A stretch of 64,000 nt of DNA, from assembly GCF_029873635.1 (NCBI RefSeq), contig NC_080418.1, positions 10,430,062 to 10,494,061 on the forward strand, read 5' to 3'. Made by a program: the position numbers and the translations under genes. Source of the DNA: Malania oleifera. Its lineage: Eukaryota > Streptophyta > Magnoliopsida > Santalales > Ximeniaceae. The number at the start of each line of letters is the position of its first letter. Within the stretch, counting starts at the first letter, position 1. Below the pieces are notes generated by a model. It was not told the origin of the DNA and ran no database searches. It saw only the letters and a program-made list of their open reading frames with translations. Of the stretch, positions 1-11,240 are shown piece after piece.

Positions 1-127
1 ATGGAAGGAAAGTCAAGGTCATCCTTGATTGGACTGCACCCTTAAAGGATGTTGAATAGCATTCATTCCTAAGGTTGGCTAACTATTACTAGAAATTCAT
101 TTAGGGGTATAAAGAAAAAGTTGCTCC

Positions 128-1853
128 TATTGGCCTAACAAGACTTACATTTCTTATTTTGATGATAACAAATCAGGATAAGTTTGATATGGTTTTCAAG
201 TTGAACTGTTTCAGGAAGCAGGTAAAAGCTCAAGTATTTTAAAGCCAAACTTAAAGGTTAATAAAGCTCATGATGGACATACTTTATAAAAGCTTGAAGA
301 ATGAAAGATGATTGAAAGCTCAAAGATGATATATGATCAAGGAAAGATTTCAAAGCAAGGATTTACATGAAGATCGAAAGTTTAGAGTTTTAAGGATGTC
401 TCTATGTAATTATTTCATTTAAACCTCAATATAAATTGAATTGAAGCTCTTACAAATAAAAAGAAACTAAAAAACAAATTTTTGAAAGACCTTAAAATAT
501 GTTTTAAATCAAAATGATAAAGGTCTCAAGTAATGAAAGAAGTTTTCAAAGTGAAAAAGGAATTTTTTGAGAGCCAGGCGACTGCCCAATATAGGCAGGA
601 GACTGCCAAAATTAAAGGAATTAAAAACTGGGAGGCAGTAGAGTCCCAAGCGACTGCCTGAAACCTGTCAGGCGCCTGGGTGGTCAAGCCATTCGACTGT
701 CTGTGTCTTGGCAAGCGACTGCCAGTCTTCTAGTAGTTTAGTTTTTACTATGGCAGACGATTGCCACTCGAGCAGGATTTTAAAAACTCAACGGGAAAAT
801 TTTTTAAATGGTTTTCTTGGGCTTTACTCTTTTTGAAAACTTGATGTTTACTCCAAGCAAACTTGGGGGGCAAGGAATTATCTTTTAAACATCTATAAAT
901 AGCCCCAACTATAATGATTTTCTACACCAAGAAATTTTCTAGCAATCAAGAACTCTCAAAGCTCTCAATCTCTCTTGTGCTCATCTTGCTTTTACTACTG
1001 AATTGCTACTGATCCTAACTCCGAATTTGAGTCTTCAAAGTATGAATCTTTCAATACACGGAAGATAAATTTGGTGATCTAAATTCAATTGAGCTTCAAT
1101 CTCTTTATATTGATTTACATTGAAGTATATTTGTGCTGAATATTGTACTAACCAACTTTGTTTTGAGAGTGTCTCTTGTATACAAATTTCTCTCTACTTG
1201 TTTCTTGTTTCTAGACGATTCAAGGTTGTTGGATTGTCGTGCCAAGCAAGGGGATATCGTTTGGAAAGACGGGCTCTAGCCTAATCGAAAGAGTGTTGTA
1301 AATGGTGTTATTCCGCCCAGCAAAGGAACTGACTTAGTGAATCCTTTGGTATCAGCCGAACCTCGTAAAACTCCGTGTTCCTCTCTCTTCCCTACTCTTT
1401 ATTTTTCAGCATACTTTACAAATTGCGTGGATGCTTTAAAATTTCTGAATTCTAAGTGTTTGGTTATTAAATAAACTGGAAGATAATTTGTTTTGATTTG
1501 ATCAGCATTGATTGCGGAAACCGAAAGAGACTACGTTGGTTGATCATCCTAAACTTATTAAACTGAAGGTTTATTTAAAATCTGAACCTTGGAAAGAAGT
1601 GTGAATATGAATTTTTAACACAGGGCTTATACAAATCCAACAAACATTGCATATTACTACAGGGCTATTGTCAAAAGAATCAAGTGCTTGGTTATTTTGT
1701 ATTGATTGTAGTTGATTTGGATTGATTATTTTACAAGTACTTTGTGATTGTGTTTGGGTTGTGTTTATTGCTGTAATATAAAAACTTTTAAAAAAAACAT
1801 AAATCTTTAAAACCCAATTCACCCCCCCTCTTGGGAACTATATCCTATTTTCA
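128..1853 (+). mobile_element. Solo LTR of a SIRE/Maximus-type Copia element
   Basis: It starts with a variant of the family end (TATTGGCCTAACAAG against TGTTGGCCTAACAAG at 58472) and ends CCTATTTTCA, like the 5' LTR that ends at 60310. Flanks GCTCC (123-127) and GCTAC (1854-1858) match at 4 of 5 bases, as expected for an aged target duplication. Shared landmarks with the 58472 copy are GAACCTCGTAAAA near 1365, a C-run followed by TCTTGGGA near 1822, and a TATAAATA box at 894-901. No internal domain is present, so this is a solo LTR left by recombination. It sits in chromovirus pol. Confidence 0.85.
574..768 (+). repeat. Array of imperfect palindromic words in SIRE LTR U3
   Basis: About eight variants of an approximately GGCAAGCGACTGCC word recur over 195 bases, for example AGGCGACTGCC, GGCAGGAGACTGCC, GGCAAGCGACTGCC and GGCAGACGATTGCC. 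The array ends about 125 bases before the TATAAATA at 894. The matching place in the other two SIRE-like LTRs holds arrays of different words. Confidence 0.7.
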
Positions 1854-3590
1854 GCTACTTTGATTAATTTGCTAATGAAGGATAGAAAATGGATATGGGC
1901 AGAGACATGTCAAGTTGCCACTGTTGAAATGGTTGTACCTTCAGAACCACTGCTGGGTTTCCCTATATTTGATCTGCAGTTTGTGATGCATGGTGATGCT
2001 TCAGATAGAGCTATTGGGGGTGCCCTTATCCAAGATGAGCATAGGAAGACAGAATATGTACCAAGGAAGTAGAGGGCTATGTAACAGCCCTTACATGGTT
2101 AGAATGCAACTTAGTTGATTGGATCAGAGTTTCTAATATAACAAACTCGAACAGATGGAGCAGGATGGCACCAGGCATTGTTGCTGGTTGGAGGATGGCT
2201 TGTTGTATGATAAGGTTCTGTCCCTTATAGCAGCAGGCTCCGGAATGAGTTGCAGATGAAGTGCATAATGTACAGTGGGCTGGATGGGAAAGAGAAAGGA
2301 ACTTTGATTTGTTAGCAAGGTCCTACTATTTTCCTGCATGGAAGAGGATGTGGAATCTTTCATTGAAACATGTCGTGTTTGCCAACAGGATAAATTAGAA
2401 AGGCATAAGGAAGCAGGGTTACTGCAACCTCCACCTATCCCAGAGAAGCCACGGAGAAACTTGGTTATGGATTTCATTATTTGATTGCCAAAGGTGAAGG
2501 ATCAATGGTCTACTATTGTATAGATTTTCTAAATATGCAGTCCTCTTTGCTGCCCTACATGCTTATCATGTAAAGGTAGTTCCAGAATTATTTTCTCAAG
2601 TATGTGGTGGAACAGTTTGGGATACTATTGTGTTTGAAAGAGACAATTGAGTCCAATGGAGATTCTAGATTCAATTGTTCAATCAATGGGGAATGAATTA
2701 AATTTCTTTACAAGAAATCACCCTTTGTTTGAGGAGTCACTTGTTCAATCAGTGGGGAATGAATTGAATTTCTTTACAAGAAATCATCCTTTGCTTGAGG
2801 AGTATCTGAGGCACTATGTAAGGACAAATCAGAAGAAAAATTGGGTTGATTTATTGGATGTAGCCTAGTGCTTTTGTAATCTGCAAAGTCGTCTTCTACT
2901 GGAATAATCCTGTTTGAGTTGGCTCTGGGTTTTCAAGCTCTCACTCCACATGAATTGCCTTTGCATTGTATCAATGGGAAATATCCTTCTTCTACTGACT
3001 AACCTGAAACCAAAGATACTTGAAAAAGCCAGGTACAATTTGTCTAAGGCAGCAAGATGAATGAAGAAGTACACAAATAAAAATAAGAAATTGGCAGTTC
3101 GAAAAGGAAGATATGATGTTGCTAAAAATTGACACCACAGATAAGGAAGAAAATCAATAGTAGAATAGTTCATAGAGGATTGATTCCCAAGTCTGATGGG
3201 CCATTTGAAATATAGAAACGAGTGGATAATGTTGCCTAGGTTGAAGTTACTTGAAACTCTAAAGGTACATCCAACCTTCCATTTTAGTTTTCTCAAAAGC
3301 CAAACCTTTCTAGATCTCCTAAATGCAACTTGGACTTCACAGGAGACGAGCAAATAGAGCCTTGCCAGTAATAAAAAAACAATAAAATTCTAGATCATAG
3401 AATCTAGGGTTGGAGTGAGAAAAATAGGAGGACCTACTACTTAATACAGTGGAAGGGGGATTCACACAGGCAGAAGCAAGCTGGGAAAGGGATGTAACAT
3501 TACGATAATTTGAGAAACTACATTGACATTCTTCCAACAAGTATATTGATGTCTTTCGGTGGGGGTGGTTTTTAGCCCCGTAATCGCTTG

Positions 3591-5349
3591 ACATGGCCAA
3601 GGATCGAGGTATATATGGATAATTAAGTCATATGCAAGGCAACATCAAGAGATGGTTTGTGATGAGCTATCCTGTGGGTTTCAAAATATGCTGCTTGGAA
3701 GGAGCACAAAGTTTTCTCATTCGGTAGTCATTGAAATGCCCAATGGAATCTCTACTTGGTTAGAGATGGACATGGCTAGGGCTATGGTCTTTAACCACAT
3801 TATTACACTGGTTGGTTTCGGTTATGCTCCAGGATGAGTAGGCGGTTAGCCCTATGGCTTGTAAGATGCATCATATGTTATTGCTACACGCTCCTGCATA
3901 AAGGATGGTATGAAGCACAACACAGAGTTTTGACTTGTAGGCCATGTGTTTTGGTCAAAACGTGGACAATATGTTGACATGTTTAACAGTAGGGTAGTTG
4001 GTGGTTTTACTTGATAGCTAACTAGCACTCCCCATGTTTGAGGGAATTTTGTAGGTTTCCAATAACTATCAGTATTCTAGCGATGCACCAACTATTAAAG
4101 TGCGTGAACGCCTTGTTGGCACATATTGGTTGCATCCAACACAACTTAGGCAGTTGGGTTGTCAACTGCAAACCCTTTGAAAGTTGGAGGTGTGAAACAT
4201 GTTAAATAGACTTGCTGCATGCTTTGAAACACCATGGAACCCATGTTTGGGTGTTCTTGCATGTTGTAGTGTTTTCTTTGTCTTAATGAAAGACTAAAGT
4301 TTGGGGGTGTTGCTCCTGTAAATTTTGTGCATCTACGAATGCTTGTTTTGCCTTTGTACTTGTAGGATATTGAACAACAAGTTTGATTATTGGAAAATGG
4401 AAATTGGCTGAACCAAGTGGGACTTGGTGCCATAAGGCTGGGGAAAATGCATGGGAAATCCATTTTTTTCCCAAGGGTAAAAATGGTATCTCATGATTAC
4501 AGCATGTGGTACTTGGTGTGCTCTAATCAACCACAAGATGCCACATCACCCTTGAACAATGGCAGGAGATGGTGCCCCTCCCCCCACCCAACTTCTGGTT
4601 TTTAGCATAAAATCTTAATTCACCCTTCCGAAATTTAAGATGTTTTGCATTATCCCTCAGAAAATTCTACTGGAGTCTAGTATTTTAGATATATGCATAA
4701 TGGTTCTACTTTGCCCCACCAAAGAAAATTTTCTGCTACTATCACTGCCCTTGAATGTAACTTTTGTCATGTTCCTAGTGATGAATGTTTTTCCTTTTTT
4801 GGTTTAAGGATGATACTACCACCTCTCATTATACTACGTTCACAGAAAAGACGATGAATGCATCGCACAATCAAGCCCTAATCCCCATTTCTATCTCTGA
4901 GCCCCAAATCCCCATCCTAACTCTGCATTCAAAAGAATTTTTGAACAATAGGCATTAAGGGGGTTGCCCTTGGTTATCCATGAAATGAACCTAAAATATG
5001 TTACATGGTCACTTGGTCCTTCCCTGCTAGCATCAAGCAGCCATGTAGATGAAAACGGAGTCCTGTAATACACTATTTTATTCATACGAGCCATTATGAA
5101 CTCAAGGCAACTCCCCAAAAGCTCAGGATTTCTGAAATTAACTAAATCCAATACAAGAAGATGCAAAAGTGAAATCGACCCTCTATTAATTCAACCACAC
5201 TATACAACAGAGATTCATTCTTTACAAAAATTGTTAAGGAGTACATATGCCTAAAAAAATATAATTTAGGTATCAAAAACAAAGGCATGTACATATTATT
5301 GGGGCTGCGGTAGGAAGGCGAGAGTAATTAGACAGGCATCTGCAAATAC
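3591..5349. other. Interval without a recognisable gene
   Basis: Short open frames occur on both strands, but none resembles a known family. The first part may be the chromovirus LTR, since it follows the chromodomain tail directly. I looked here for the later exons of the minus-strand J-domain gene (the conserved AQEKF...KHAY region) and did not recognise them. Confidence 0.5.
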
Positions 5350-5709
5350 CTCTTTGTTGACATCAGGATGATACTTCAAAGCAAGTTTCCTGTAAGCCCT
5401 CTTGATTTCGTCAGGACTTGCCGAGGGAGAAACCCCTAGAACCTCATACGGAGACTCTCTGCGACTCGCCTTCAAAAGGGTACTGCTATTTCTGTTCGTC
5501 TTCCTATTTATGTTCCTGCAACTTCGCGGGAAAGCATGCTGGTAGAACACAAGACGGTTGAAACGACTTCCATAGCTAATTCTGCAAATGGATATTGATA
5601 GCTGCGCTGAGTTCTGCAGGCAGAGAGGACAAGGTTGAAGGGATCTCGAAGAAAGATGAAATAAACGATGAGGAGTGTGCGCTGTTAGAGGAAGAACAAA
5701 TCCATGCAT
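5350..5709 (-). CDS. J-domain (DnaJ-like) co-chaperone, first exon only
   Basis: The exon encodes 120 residues. Residues 1 to about 80 are rich in Ser, Arg and Asn and poor in acidic residues, as in a plastid transit peptide. Residues 87-120 are the first half of a J domain: [12 protein letters not shown], the helix [14 protein letters not shown] and the HPD motif (114-116) that stimulates Hsp70 ATPase. The frame then meets GAG|GTATTT, a good splice donor in phase 0, so 5350 is taken as the exon end and the frame beyond it as intron read-through. The start is the first in-frame ATG, 278 bases from the divergent PPR gene. No later exon was recognised down to position 1, where TEs begin, so the gene may be truncated or have a very long intron. 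It most resembles the Arabidopsis At5g59610 type of J protein (from memory). Confidence 0.75.
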
Positions 5710-5987
5710 GTTCGAGGAGTAGTTTCTGTATTGTGTATCATAAAAATTTTCAATTTTCTAATTTGTTTGCTCTAGTCATGATCTCACGAAAATCTCATTG
5801 AGACATCAGACATCCTGTGGACGTGGGCAATCGAATGAAGTTTGGTATCACATCAACGGTTGAGATTCTCTCGTCCGACTCAACAAGATATTTACGGGAA
5901 TGCCCATGTTGTCCTCTTATATGTCTTGAACTGTCTCAAACCGTGATGAATGTTCTCTGTTTTGCACCGGAGTCGAGTTAGCCAGCC
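5710..5987. promoter_or_regulatory. Shared intergenic promoter region, J-domain gene and DYW-PPR gene
   Basis: The two start codons face away from each other and are 278 bases apart, so both promoters and 5' leaders must fit here. No clear TATA box is seen in either direction, which is common for housekeeping organelle-protein genes. A bidirectional promoter is inferred from the spacing only. Confidence 0.45.
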
Positions 5988-8390
5988 ATGGCGTTGCATT
6001 CGAAGCATTTTTATTTTAGCAGCTCACCTTGTTGTTTCTCGCCTGGTCATGTGAGAGACAACGTGGAGCTTCAAAGACCCAACCTCTCAATAACCTCCAT
6101 TTCAATCAATTGTAAAGGCCCTTTGGTGGAACCTGACAAATTGAAGATTGCACCTCCACCGTTTGATAAAATGCCTAAACAGATACGTGTTTCAGCAATT
6201 GACTTCCATTTCAGCCAGTCTGTGAAGAATAGTGAAGAGGGCTCTAGAGGAACTATCAATTTCAAAGAAGATGGTCCTCCTCCTGATCTTAATGGATATC
6301 AATCTATTGAGGGCATGGCATCGATGTGTCATAATGCAAGAAATGTACCAGATGGGCATTGTATGATTACTATTCTAAGCTTCTGCATTCGTGTAGGATG
6401 TATGGAACTCACCAGAGAATGCCATGCTCTAATTACAAAAACTGGAGTTGGTAATGATGTATTTGTTAGTACTACTCTTATTGATACATATGCCAAATGC
6501 GGAGATATAGAAACTGCAACGATGTTATTTCATAAGATGCTCCTTTCAGATATTGCTGCCTGCAATTGTTTGATTTCTGGGTATGCGAGACATGGGATGT
6601 TTCACCAAGCTTTTGATTTTTTCATAAAAATTGGGAGTATGGGCATCAGGCCAAACCCCTACACATACTCAACCATGCTAACAGTTTGTGGGGCTATTTC
6701 AGCGACCAAAGAAGGAAAACAGCTACATGCCCACATTGTAAAGTTGCAGCTTTTGTCCAATTTGGTGGTGGGAAATGCACTGTTAACAATGTATAGCAAG
6801 TGTGGGATGATGGAGGAGGCTGAATCTTTGTTTGAGAGTCTTGAGCAAAAAAATCTCATTACATGGGCTGCAATCATAAACGGATACTATCGGCATAAGG
6901 CTTTTGAGAAAGCTTTAGGGCAGTTCTTGTTAATGAGAGAATCTGGGATTGAACCAAATGAGTATGCTTTTACAACTGTTCTTGCATGTTGTGGTAGCTT
7001 AAAACTTCTTAATATCAGTAACATGCTTCATGCCTTGCTCATTAAAAAGGGAATGACCTTGGGGGTCTATGTGGGTACTGCAATCATAGACATGTATTCT
7101 GTACATGGAGAAATGGATGCTGCAGAGAGACAGTTCAAAGATATGGGAAGAATAGCATCACATGTGTCCTGGAATGCCCTGATATCTGGGTTCATTTATA
7201 ATGAGAAGACAGAGGAGGCCATGGAAGTTTTTCATAAAATGGTCAGGGATAGCATAGCGTGCGATATATTCACTTATTCTATCATTTTGAAAGCTTGTTC
7301 TTCTTTGACATCACTTTCAACTTGTCAACAGATCCATTCTCAGATAATAAAAGCCAAGTGTGAATCAAACATGCATGTAGGAAGCTCATTAGTAGAAGCT
7401 TATGCCAAGTGCGGGAATCTAGAAGATGCCGAGCTGGTTTTCAGTCAGATTTCAGCACCAGATGTGATATCATGGAACTCAATGATCAAAGCTTACTCTC
7501 TAAATGGGTATCCAAGGAAAGTCATATCCTTGTTTGGGAAAATGGTTGAAGAAGGAAAGAATCCCACCGGTTCCACTTTTCTTTCGGTTATTTCGGCTTG
7601 TAGCCACTCGGGCTTAGTTCAAGAAGGCCTAGAGTTCTATGAATCAATGCTTAGAGATTACACCATCCAACCGGAAGAGGCACACTACTGCAGCATTGTT
7701 GACTTACTGAGTAGAGCAGGGCTAATAGGAAATGCATTAGATTTCATAAATAAGTTGCCAACCAGACCTACGGCTTCAGTATGGAGACCATTACTTGCAG
7801 CTTGCCGATGCCATGGCAACCTTCAAATGGCAGAATATGCTGCCAAGAACATATTGGATTTAGATCCAAAAGATGCAGCGGTTTACATCACTCTTTCAAA
7901 TATGTACATTGAAGTGGGGAGATATGAAGATGCAATGAAACAATGGAAGCTAATGGAATCAATGTCAATTTCAAAGGAACCAGGATGTAGCTGGATAGAG
8001 GTTAACAACAAAATATATAAGTTCTTTTCACAAGACAAAACTTGCCCAGAAATGCCACTAGTGTATGAAAATTTGAAGCAACTGGTGATAGATCAGATGG
8101 AGGACACCGAGTTTATTCGTAAAACTAGCCCCATGCATCACCCACAATCAGGACAGGCAGAGGAAGAAATGATTCTTTATCACAGTGAAAAACTCGCAGT
8201 TTCCTTCGGGCTTTTGAGCTTGCCGACTGGAAAACCAATTCGCGTGTTCAAGAACCTCCGAGTCTGTCCAGACTGCCATTCAACCATGAAGCATATATCA
8301 AAAATTACAAAGCGAGATATAGTAGTAAGGGATAATTACAGGTTCCATTTGTTCAAGCGAGGTCGCTGCTCGTGTGGAGACTACTGGTGA
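5988..8390 (+). CDS. PLS-class pentatricopeptide repeat protein, DYW subgroup
   Basis: A single uninterrupted frame of 800 residues, as usual for intron-poor plant PPR genes. The N-terminal ~110 residues lack repeats and probably include an organelle targeting signal. About 120-620 are tandem P, L and S repeats (recurring LIDTYAKCGDIETA, NALLTMYSKCGMMEEA, WNALISGF). An E region follows (GCSWIEVNNKIYKF, near 665), then a DYW deaminase-like domain. That domain keeps its zinc and catalytic signature: H732-x-E734 in YHSEKLA, C760-x-x-C763 in CPDCH, H787, C794-x-C796 and the terminal DYW. Family knowledge: such proteins bind organelle RNA and deaminate specific cytidines (C-to-U editing). The target site is not predictable by eye. 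The start codon has a strong context (GCCATGG). The gene looks intact. Confidence 0.93.
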   Translation: MALHSKHFYFSSSPCCFSPGHVRDNVELQRPNLSITSISINCKGPLVEPDKLKIAPPPFDKMPKQIRVSAIDFHFSQSVKNSEEGSRGTINFKEDGPPPDLNGYQSIEGMASMCHNARNVPDGHCMITILSFCIRVGCMELTRECHALITKTGVGNDVFVSTTLIDTYAKCGDIETATMLFHKMLLSDIAACNCLISGYARHGMFHQAFDFFIKIGSMGIRPNPYTYSTMLTVCGAISATKEGKQLHAHIVKLQLLSNLVVGNALLTMYSKCGMMEEAESLFESLEQKNLITWAAIINGYYRHKAFEKALGQFLLMRESGIEPNEYAFTTVLACCGSLKLLNISNMLHALLIKKGMTLGVYVGTAIIDMYSVHGEMDAAERQFKDMGRIASHVSWNALISGFIYNEKTEEAMEVFHKMVRDSIACDIFTYSIILKACSSLTSLSTCQQIHSQIIKAKCESNMHVGSSLVEAYAKCGNLEDAELVFSQISAPDVISWNSMIKAYSLNGYPRKVISLFGKMVEEGKNPTGSTFLSVISACSHSGLVQEGLEFYESMLRDYTIQPEEAHYCSIVDLLSRAGLIGNALDFINKLPTRPTASVWRPLLAACRCHGNLQMAEYAAKNILDLDPKDAAVYITLSNMYIEVGRYEDAMKQWKLMESMSISKEPGCSWIEVNNKIYKFFSQDKTCPEMPLVYENLKQLVIDQMEDTEFIRKTSPMHHPQSGQAEEEMILYHSEKLAVSFGLLSLPTGKPIRVFKNLRVCPDCHSTMKHISKITKRDIVVRDNYRFHLFKRGRCSCGDYW

Positions 8391-8848
8391 TGTTCTTTGG
8401 ATGGACTGTTTCCTTGAGATTAATTCCCTGCTCTTTGTTAAGCTTGTAGAAGGTGGTGGCTTTATGAATCAACTATCACAAATGCATATCCATAGCTGTG
8501 AAACACGCCTTAAGATTATGTTGTGGGACCCACATGTATTTTTTGTGGGCTCTGTAGAAATGGAGGACTGACATGGCAGACTGTAGGACAGCTCTCAAAT
8601 CGTTCTCTATCTTTGAAGTCAAATGTATGTGGGCGAATCAGACAACAGTGCCCCTTTGATTTGCGACTTCAATCTTAAAGAATGTGATGTAGTGGACTGA
8701 TCTGATTATCCAATCAGGTTGGTGCAAGCGATCTCCTAAGAAGAGGGGCTTACTGTGCCTTTGGAACATTGGCACTATGTGGTTATAAGCTCCTCCCACT
8801 GGAGATTGTGTCTCGTAGTTTTCCGCGACCGCTGCCATCTCCACTGCA
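8391..8848. other. Spacer between the two PPR genes
   Basis: 458 bases holding the 3' region of the DYW-PPR gene and the promoter/leader of the next PPR gene. No other gene is recognised; frames here are short and not conserved-looking. Confidence 0.5.
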
Positions 8849-10480
8849 ATGCACAATCTCTTCAAAAACCTTGGAGCCCAACAGAGAACACTCGCCAGCT
8901 ACCGTATATTTGGGTCATCTTCTGATGCTTATGTAGAACTTATAGAGACATTTGCCGGTGATAAAGCTTTGCGCTCAGGCAGAGTCCTCCACGCTCACCT
9001 GATCATCAATGGGTTGGCTCGTCTGACCCATTTCGCTTCCAAGCTTATAGACCTGTACGCCAAGTGCGGGCGATTACCAGATGCTCGAAAGCTGTTTGAC
9101 AGAATTCCCAAGACGAATATCCGCCGCTGGATTGTCCTGATTGGAGCCTACGCCAGCCGCGGCTTCTATCAGGAGGCACTGGGTGTCTTCTGTGAAATGC
9201 AGAGGGAAGGCCTGCGACCCAACAAGTTTGTTTTCCCCAGCATTCTCAAAGCCTGTGGGCATCTCTGCTGTCAAGAGATTGGACTGAAGATGCATGCTGT
9301 AATCCTAAGATGTTCATTTGAATCAGATGCTTTCGTCCATAGCGCATTGATAGACATGTACTCCAAATGTGGGTCAAGTGAAAAGGCTCGTAAAGTTTTC
9401 GATGCGATGCTCAAGAAAGATTTGGTGTCCTTGAATGCAATGATCTCGGGCTATGTGCAACATGGTTTTGTCAAAGAAGCATTGGATTTGGTTGAAAAAT
9501 TGCAACTATCAGGAATAAAACCCAATGTGGTGACATGGAATACCTTAATTGCAGGTTTCTCACAAGCTGGGGATGAGTCAATGGTGTCCAACCTTTTTCA
9601 ATCTATGCGTGTTAGTGGGGTTGAACCCGATGTGGTATCTTGGACGTCGATCATATCTGGGTTTGTGCAAAACTTTCGTTACAATGAAGCTTTTGACACA
9701 TTTAAACAAATGTTGGATCAAGGGTTTTACCCAAGATCAAACACAATTAGTGCCCTCTTGCCTGCTTGTGCAGGTGTGGCAGATTTGAGGCGCGGGAAGG
9801 AGATTCATGGACATGCATTGGTAATTGGAGTTGAAGAAGATGTATATGTAACAAGCGCTCTTGTTGACATGTATGCAAAATGTGGTCTTATCTATGAAGC
9901 GAAGAAGTTGTTTTATGAGATGTGTAGAAGAAATACGGCCACTTGGAACTCAATGATATTTGGATATGCAAATCACGGGTACTGCAATGAAGCAGTTGAG
10001 CTTTTTCATCATATGGAGCAGGGGGAAGAGAAACCTGATCACCTTACATTCACAGCAGTGCTAACTGCCTGTAGTCATGCTGGAATGGTAGAACTTGGAC
10101 AGATTCTGTTCCACTCAATGCAAGACAAATATAGAATCAAACCAAGGTTAGAGCATTATACCTGCATGGTGGATCTACTTGGTCGAGCGGGAAGGCTAGC
10201 TGGAGCTTATGATTTGATAAAGGCAATGCCAATTGAGCCTGATTTATTTGTTTGGGGAGCATTGTTAGGAGCATGTAGGAATCATGGAAACATAGAGCTT
10301 GCTGAAATAGCAGCGAAGCATCTGTCTGAGCTTGAGCCTGAGAGTGCTGGAGGCAGGTTATTGCTGACAAATTTATATGCAGATGCTGGTAGTTGGGGGA
10401 ATGTTTTGAAGTTGAAGAAAACAATGAAGAGAAGAAAGCTAATGAAGTTTCCGGGTTGTAGTTGGATAGAGGCTGTTTGA
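8849..10480 (+). CDS. PLS-class pentatricopeptide repeat protein, E subgroup
   Basis: An intact 543-residue frame without introns. After a short leader, PLS repeats run from about residue 27 to 500, with recurring LIDLYAKCGRLPDARKLFD, ALIDMYSKCGSSEKARKVFD and ALVDMYAKCGLIYEAKKLF. The protein stops just after the E motif GCSWIEAV, so it has no E+ or DYW domain. In family terms, E-type PPRs bind specific organelle transcripts and usually act with a separate DYW partner in editing, or in splicing or processing. In length and ending it resembles the Arabidopsis At5g59600 (PCMP-E1) type, an identification from memory. An AATAAA at 10659-10664 could serve as the near-upstream poly(A) element. Neighbouring DYW-PPR and E-PPR genes share strand but are clearly different genes, not a recent tandem copy. 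Confidence 0.92.
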   Translation: MHNLFKNLGAQQRTLASYRIFGSSSDAYVELIETFAGDKALRSGRVLHAHLIINGLARLTHFASKLIDLYAKCGRLPDARKLFDRIPKTNIRRWIVLIGAYASRGFYQEALGVFCEMQREGLRPNKFVFPSILKACGHLCCQEIGLKMHAVILRCSFESDAFVHSALIDMYSKCGSSEKARKVFDAMLKKDLVSLNAMISGYVQHGFVKEALDLVEKLQLSGIKPNVVTWNTLIAGFSQAGDESMVSNLFQSMRVSGVEPDVVSWTSIISGFVQNFRYNEAFDTFKQMLDQGFYPRSNTISALLPACAGVADLRRGKEIHGHALVIGVEEDVYVTSALVDMYAKCGLIYEAKKLFYEMCRRNTATWNSMIFGYANHGYCNEAVELFHHMEQGEEKPDHLTFTAVLTACSHAGMVELGQILFHSMQDKYRIKPRLEHYTCMVDLLGRAGRLAGAYDLIKAMPIEPDLFVWGALLGACRNHGNIELAEIAAKHLSELEPESAGGRLLLTNLYADAGSWGNVLKLKKTMKRRKLMKFPGCSWIEAV

Positions 10481-10895
10481 TGCATCAACAGAACTCATTA
10501 AGCTAGCCCAGTATATTTATTTTCTCCAGAATAGAAATATGAATGCTTGGGGAGCTCTGGTTGAACTTCTTTTGTCTCATTCTGTGATGACTGATGAGCA
10601 AGTGCAAGAATTAGCTTGTGGCACAGATTAAACCTGTACTTCCTGGAGTGGGTACCATAATAAAATAGAATGACAAAATACAAAGTTATGTTGATCTCCA
10701 CTCTGAAAATAGCTTAAACCCAATAAACAAGAAAAAGAACAGATAAGATGTATTAATATCCTCTCACATTTGTTGAAAAGACATTAACCTTCTTTTAATT
10801 TCTTGACATTTAAAGAATTACTTATCTGTTTTGACATTTGAACATAACAATGTTTATACCATTTTTTAACTAAACCATCCATTATAAAACAATGT
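10481..10895. other. 3' flank of the E-type PPR gene
   Basis: A probable 3' UTR (AATAAA at 10659-10664) followed by AT-rich sequence with no recognisable gene. Confidence 0.4.
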
Positions 10896-11240
10896 CAATG
10901 CAACAACAACAAACAAAATCAAGCCTTAGTCCCACTAAGTGGGGTCGGCTATATGAATCATTTTCCATCAATTTATACGATCATGGATCATTTCTTTTAA
11001 TAGATTCAATGATATTTTGGGTGTACTCCTACCCCTTCTACTGGCCCCCACAGTAACTAAGTCAACTAAGTCACTCTTCCTCACAGGTGCACTATAAGAC
11101 TTACGTTGCAAGTGTTCATACCATTTGAGTCGTCCTTCCCTAATCTTATCTTCTATAAAAGTTACACCTAACTTATCACGAATATGTTCATTTCTTAATT
11201 TATCTTTCAATGTTATACCACTCATCCATCTAATTTATCT
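10896..11240 (-). mobile_element. 5'-truncated RTE-clade LINE, 3' end
   Basis: The minus frame reads as the C-terminus of a plant RTE-type reverse transcriptase ORF: RNEHIRDKLGV, IEDKIREGRLKWYEHLQR, then RGRSTPK and a final helix to the stop at 10968. The 3' tail is a TTG-rich repeat (AACAACAACAAA on the plus strand near 10900) and not poly(A), as typical for RTE. The preceding GTCCCACTAAGTGGGGTCGG block is a common plant RTE 3' sequence. Only the last few hundred bases remain. Confidence 0.8.

Larger units (their letters stand above)
1..3590 (+). mobile_element. Gypsy chromovirus pol remnant, split by a solo LTR
   Basis: Translated pieces read, in order, as the end of a Gypsy reverse transcriptase (the LANYY/KKVAP region, within 1-127), RNase H (about 1860-2070, with a DASDRAIGGAL core), integrase (about 2150-2900, including EEYLRHYV and the linker before the C-terminal domain) and a C-terminal chromodomain-like stretch (about 3390-3570, ending in the SFGGGGF-type tail usual for plant chromoviruses). 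The order is that of a Galadriel/CRM-like chromovirus on the plus strand. The window opens inside the element, so gag and the 5' LTR are not seen. It is an old, heavily broken fossil. The solo LTR at 128-1853 entered it between reverse transcriptase and RNase H. Confidence 0.8.

Noticed and set aside
4891-5166. Later exon of the J-domain gene in the 91-codon minus frame
   Set aside because: The reading shows no J-domain helix III/IV pattern and no fitting splice acceptor was identified.
8374-8571. A 65-codon frame overlapping the end of the DYW-PPR gene
   Set aside because: It overlaps the conserved DYW end in another frame and resembles nothing known.
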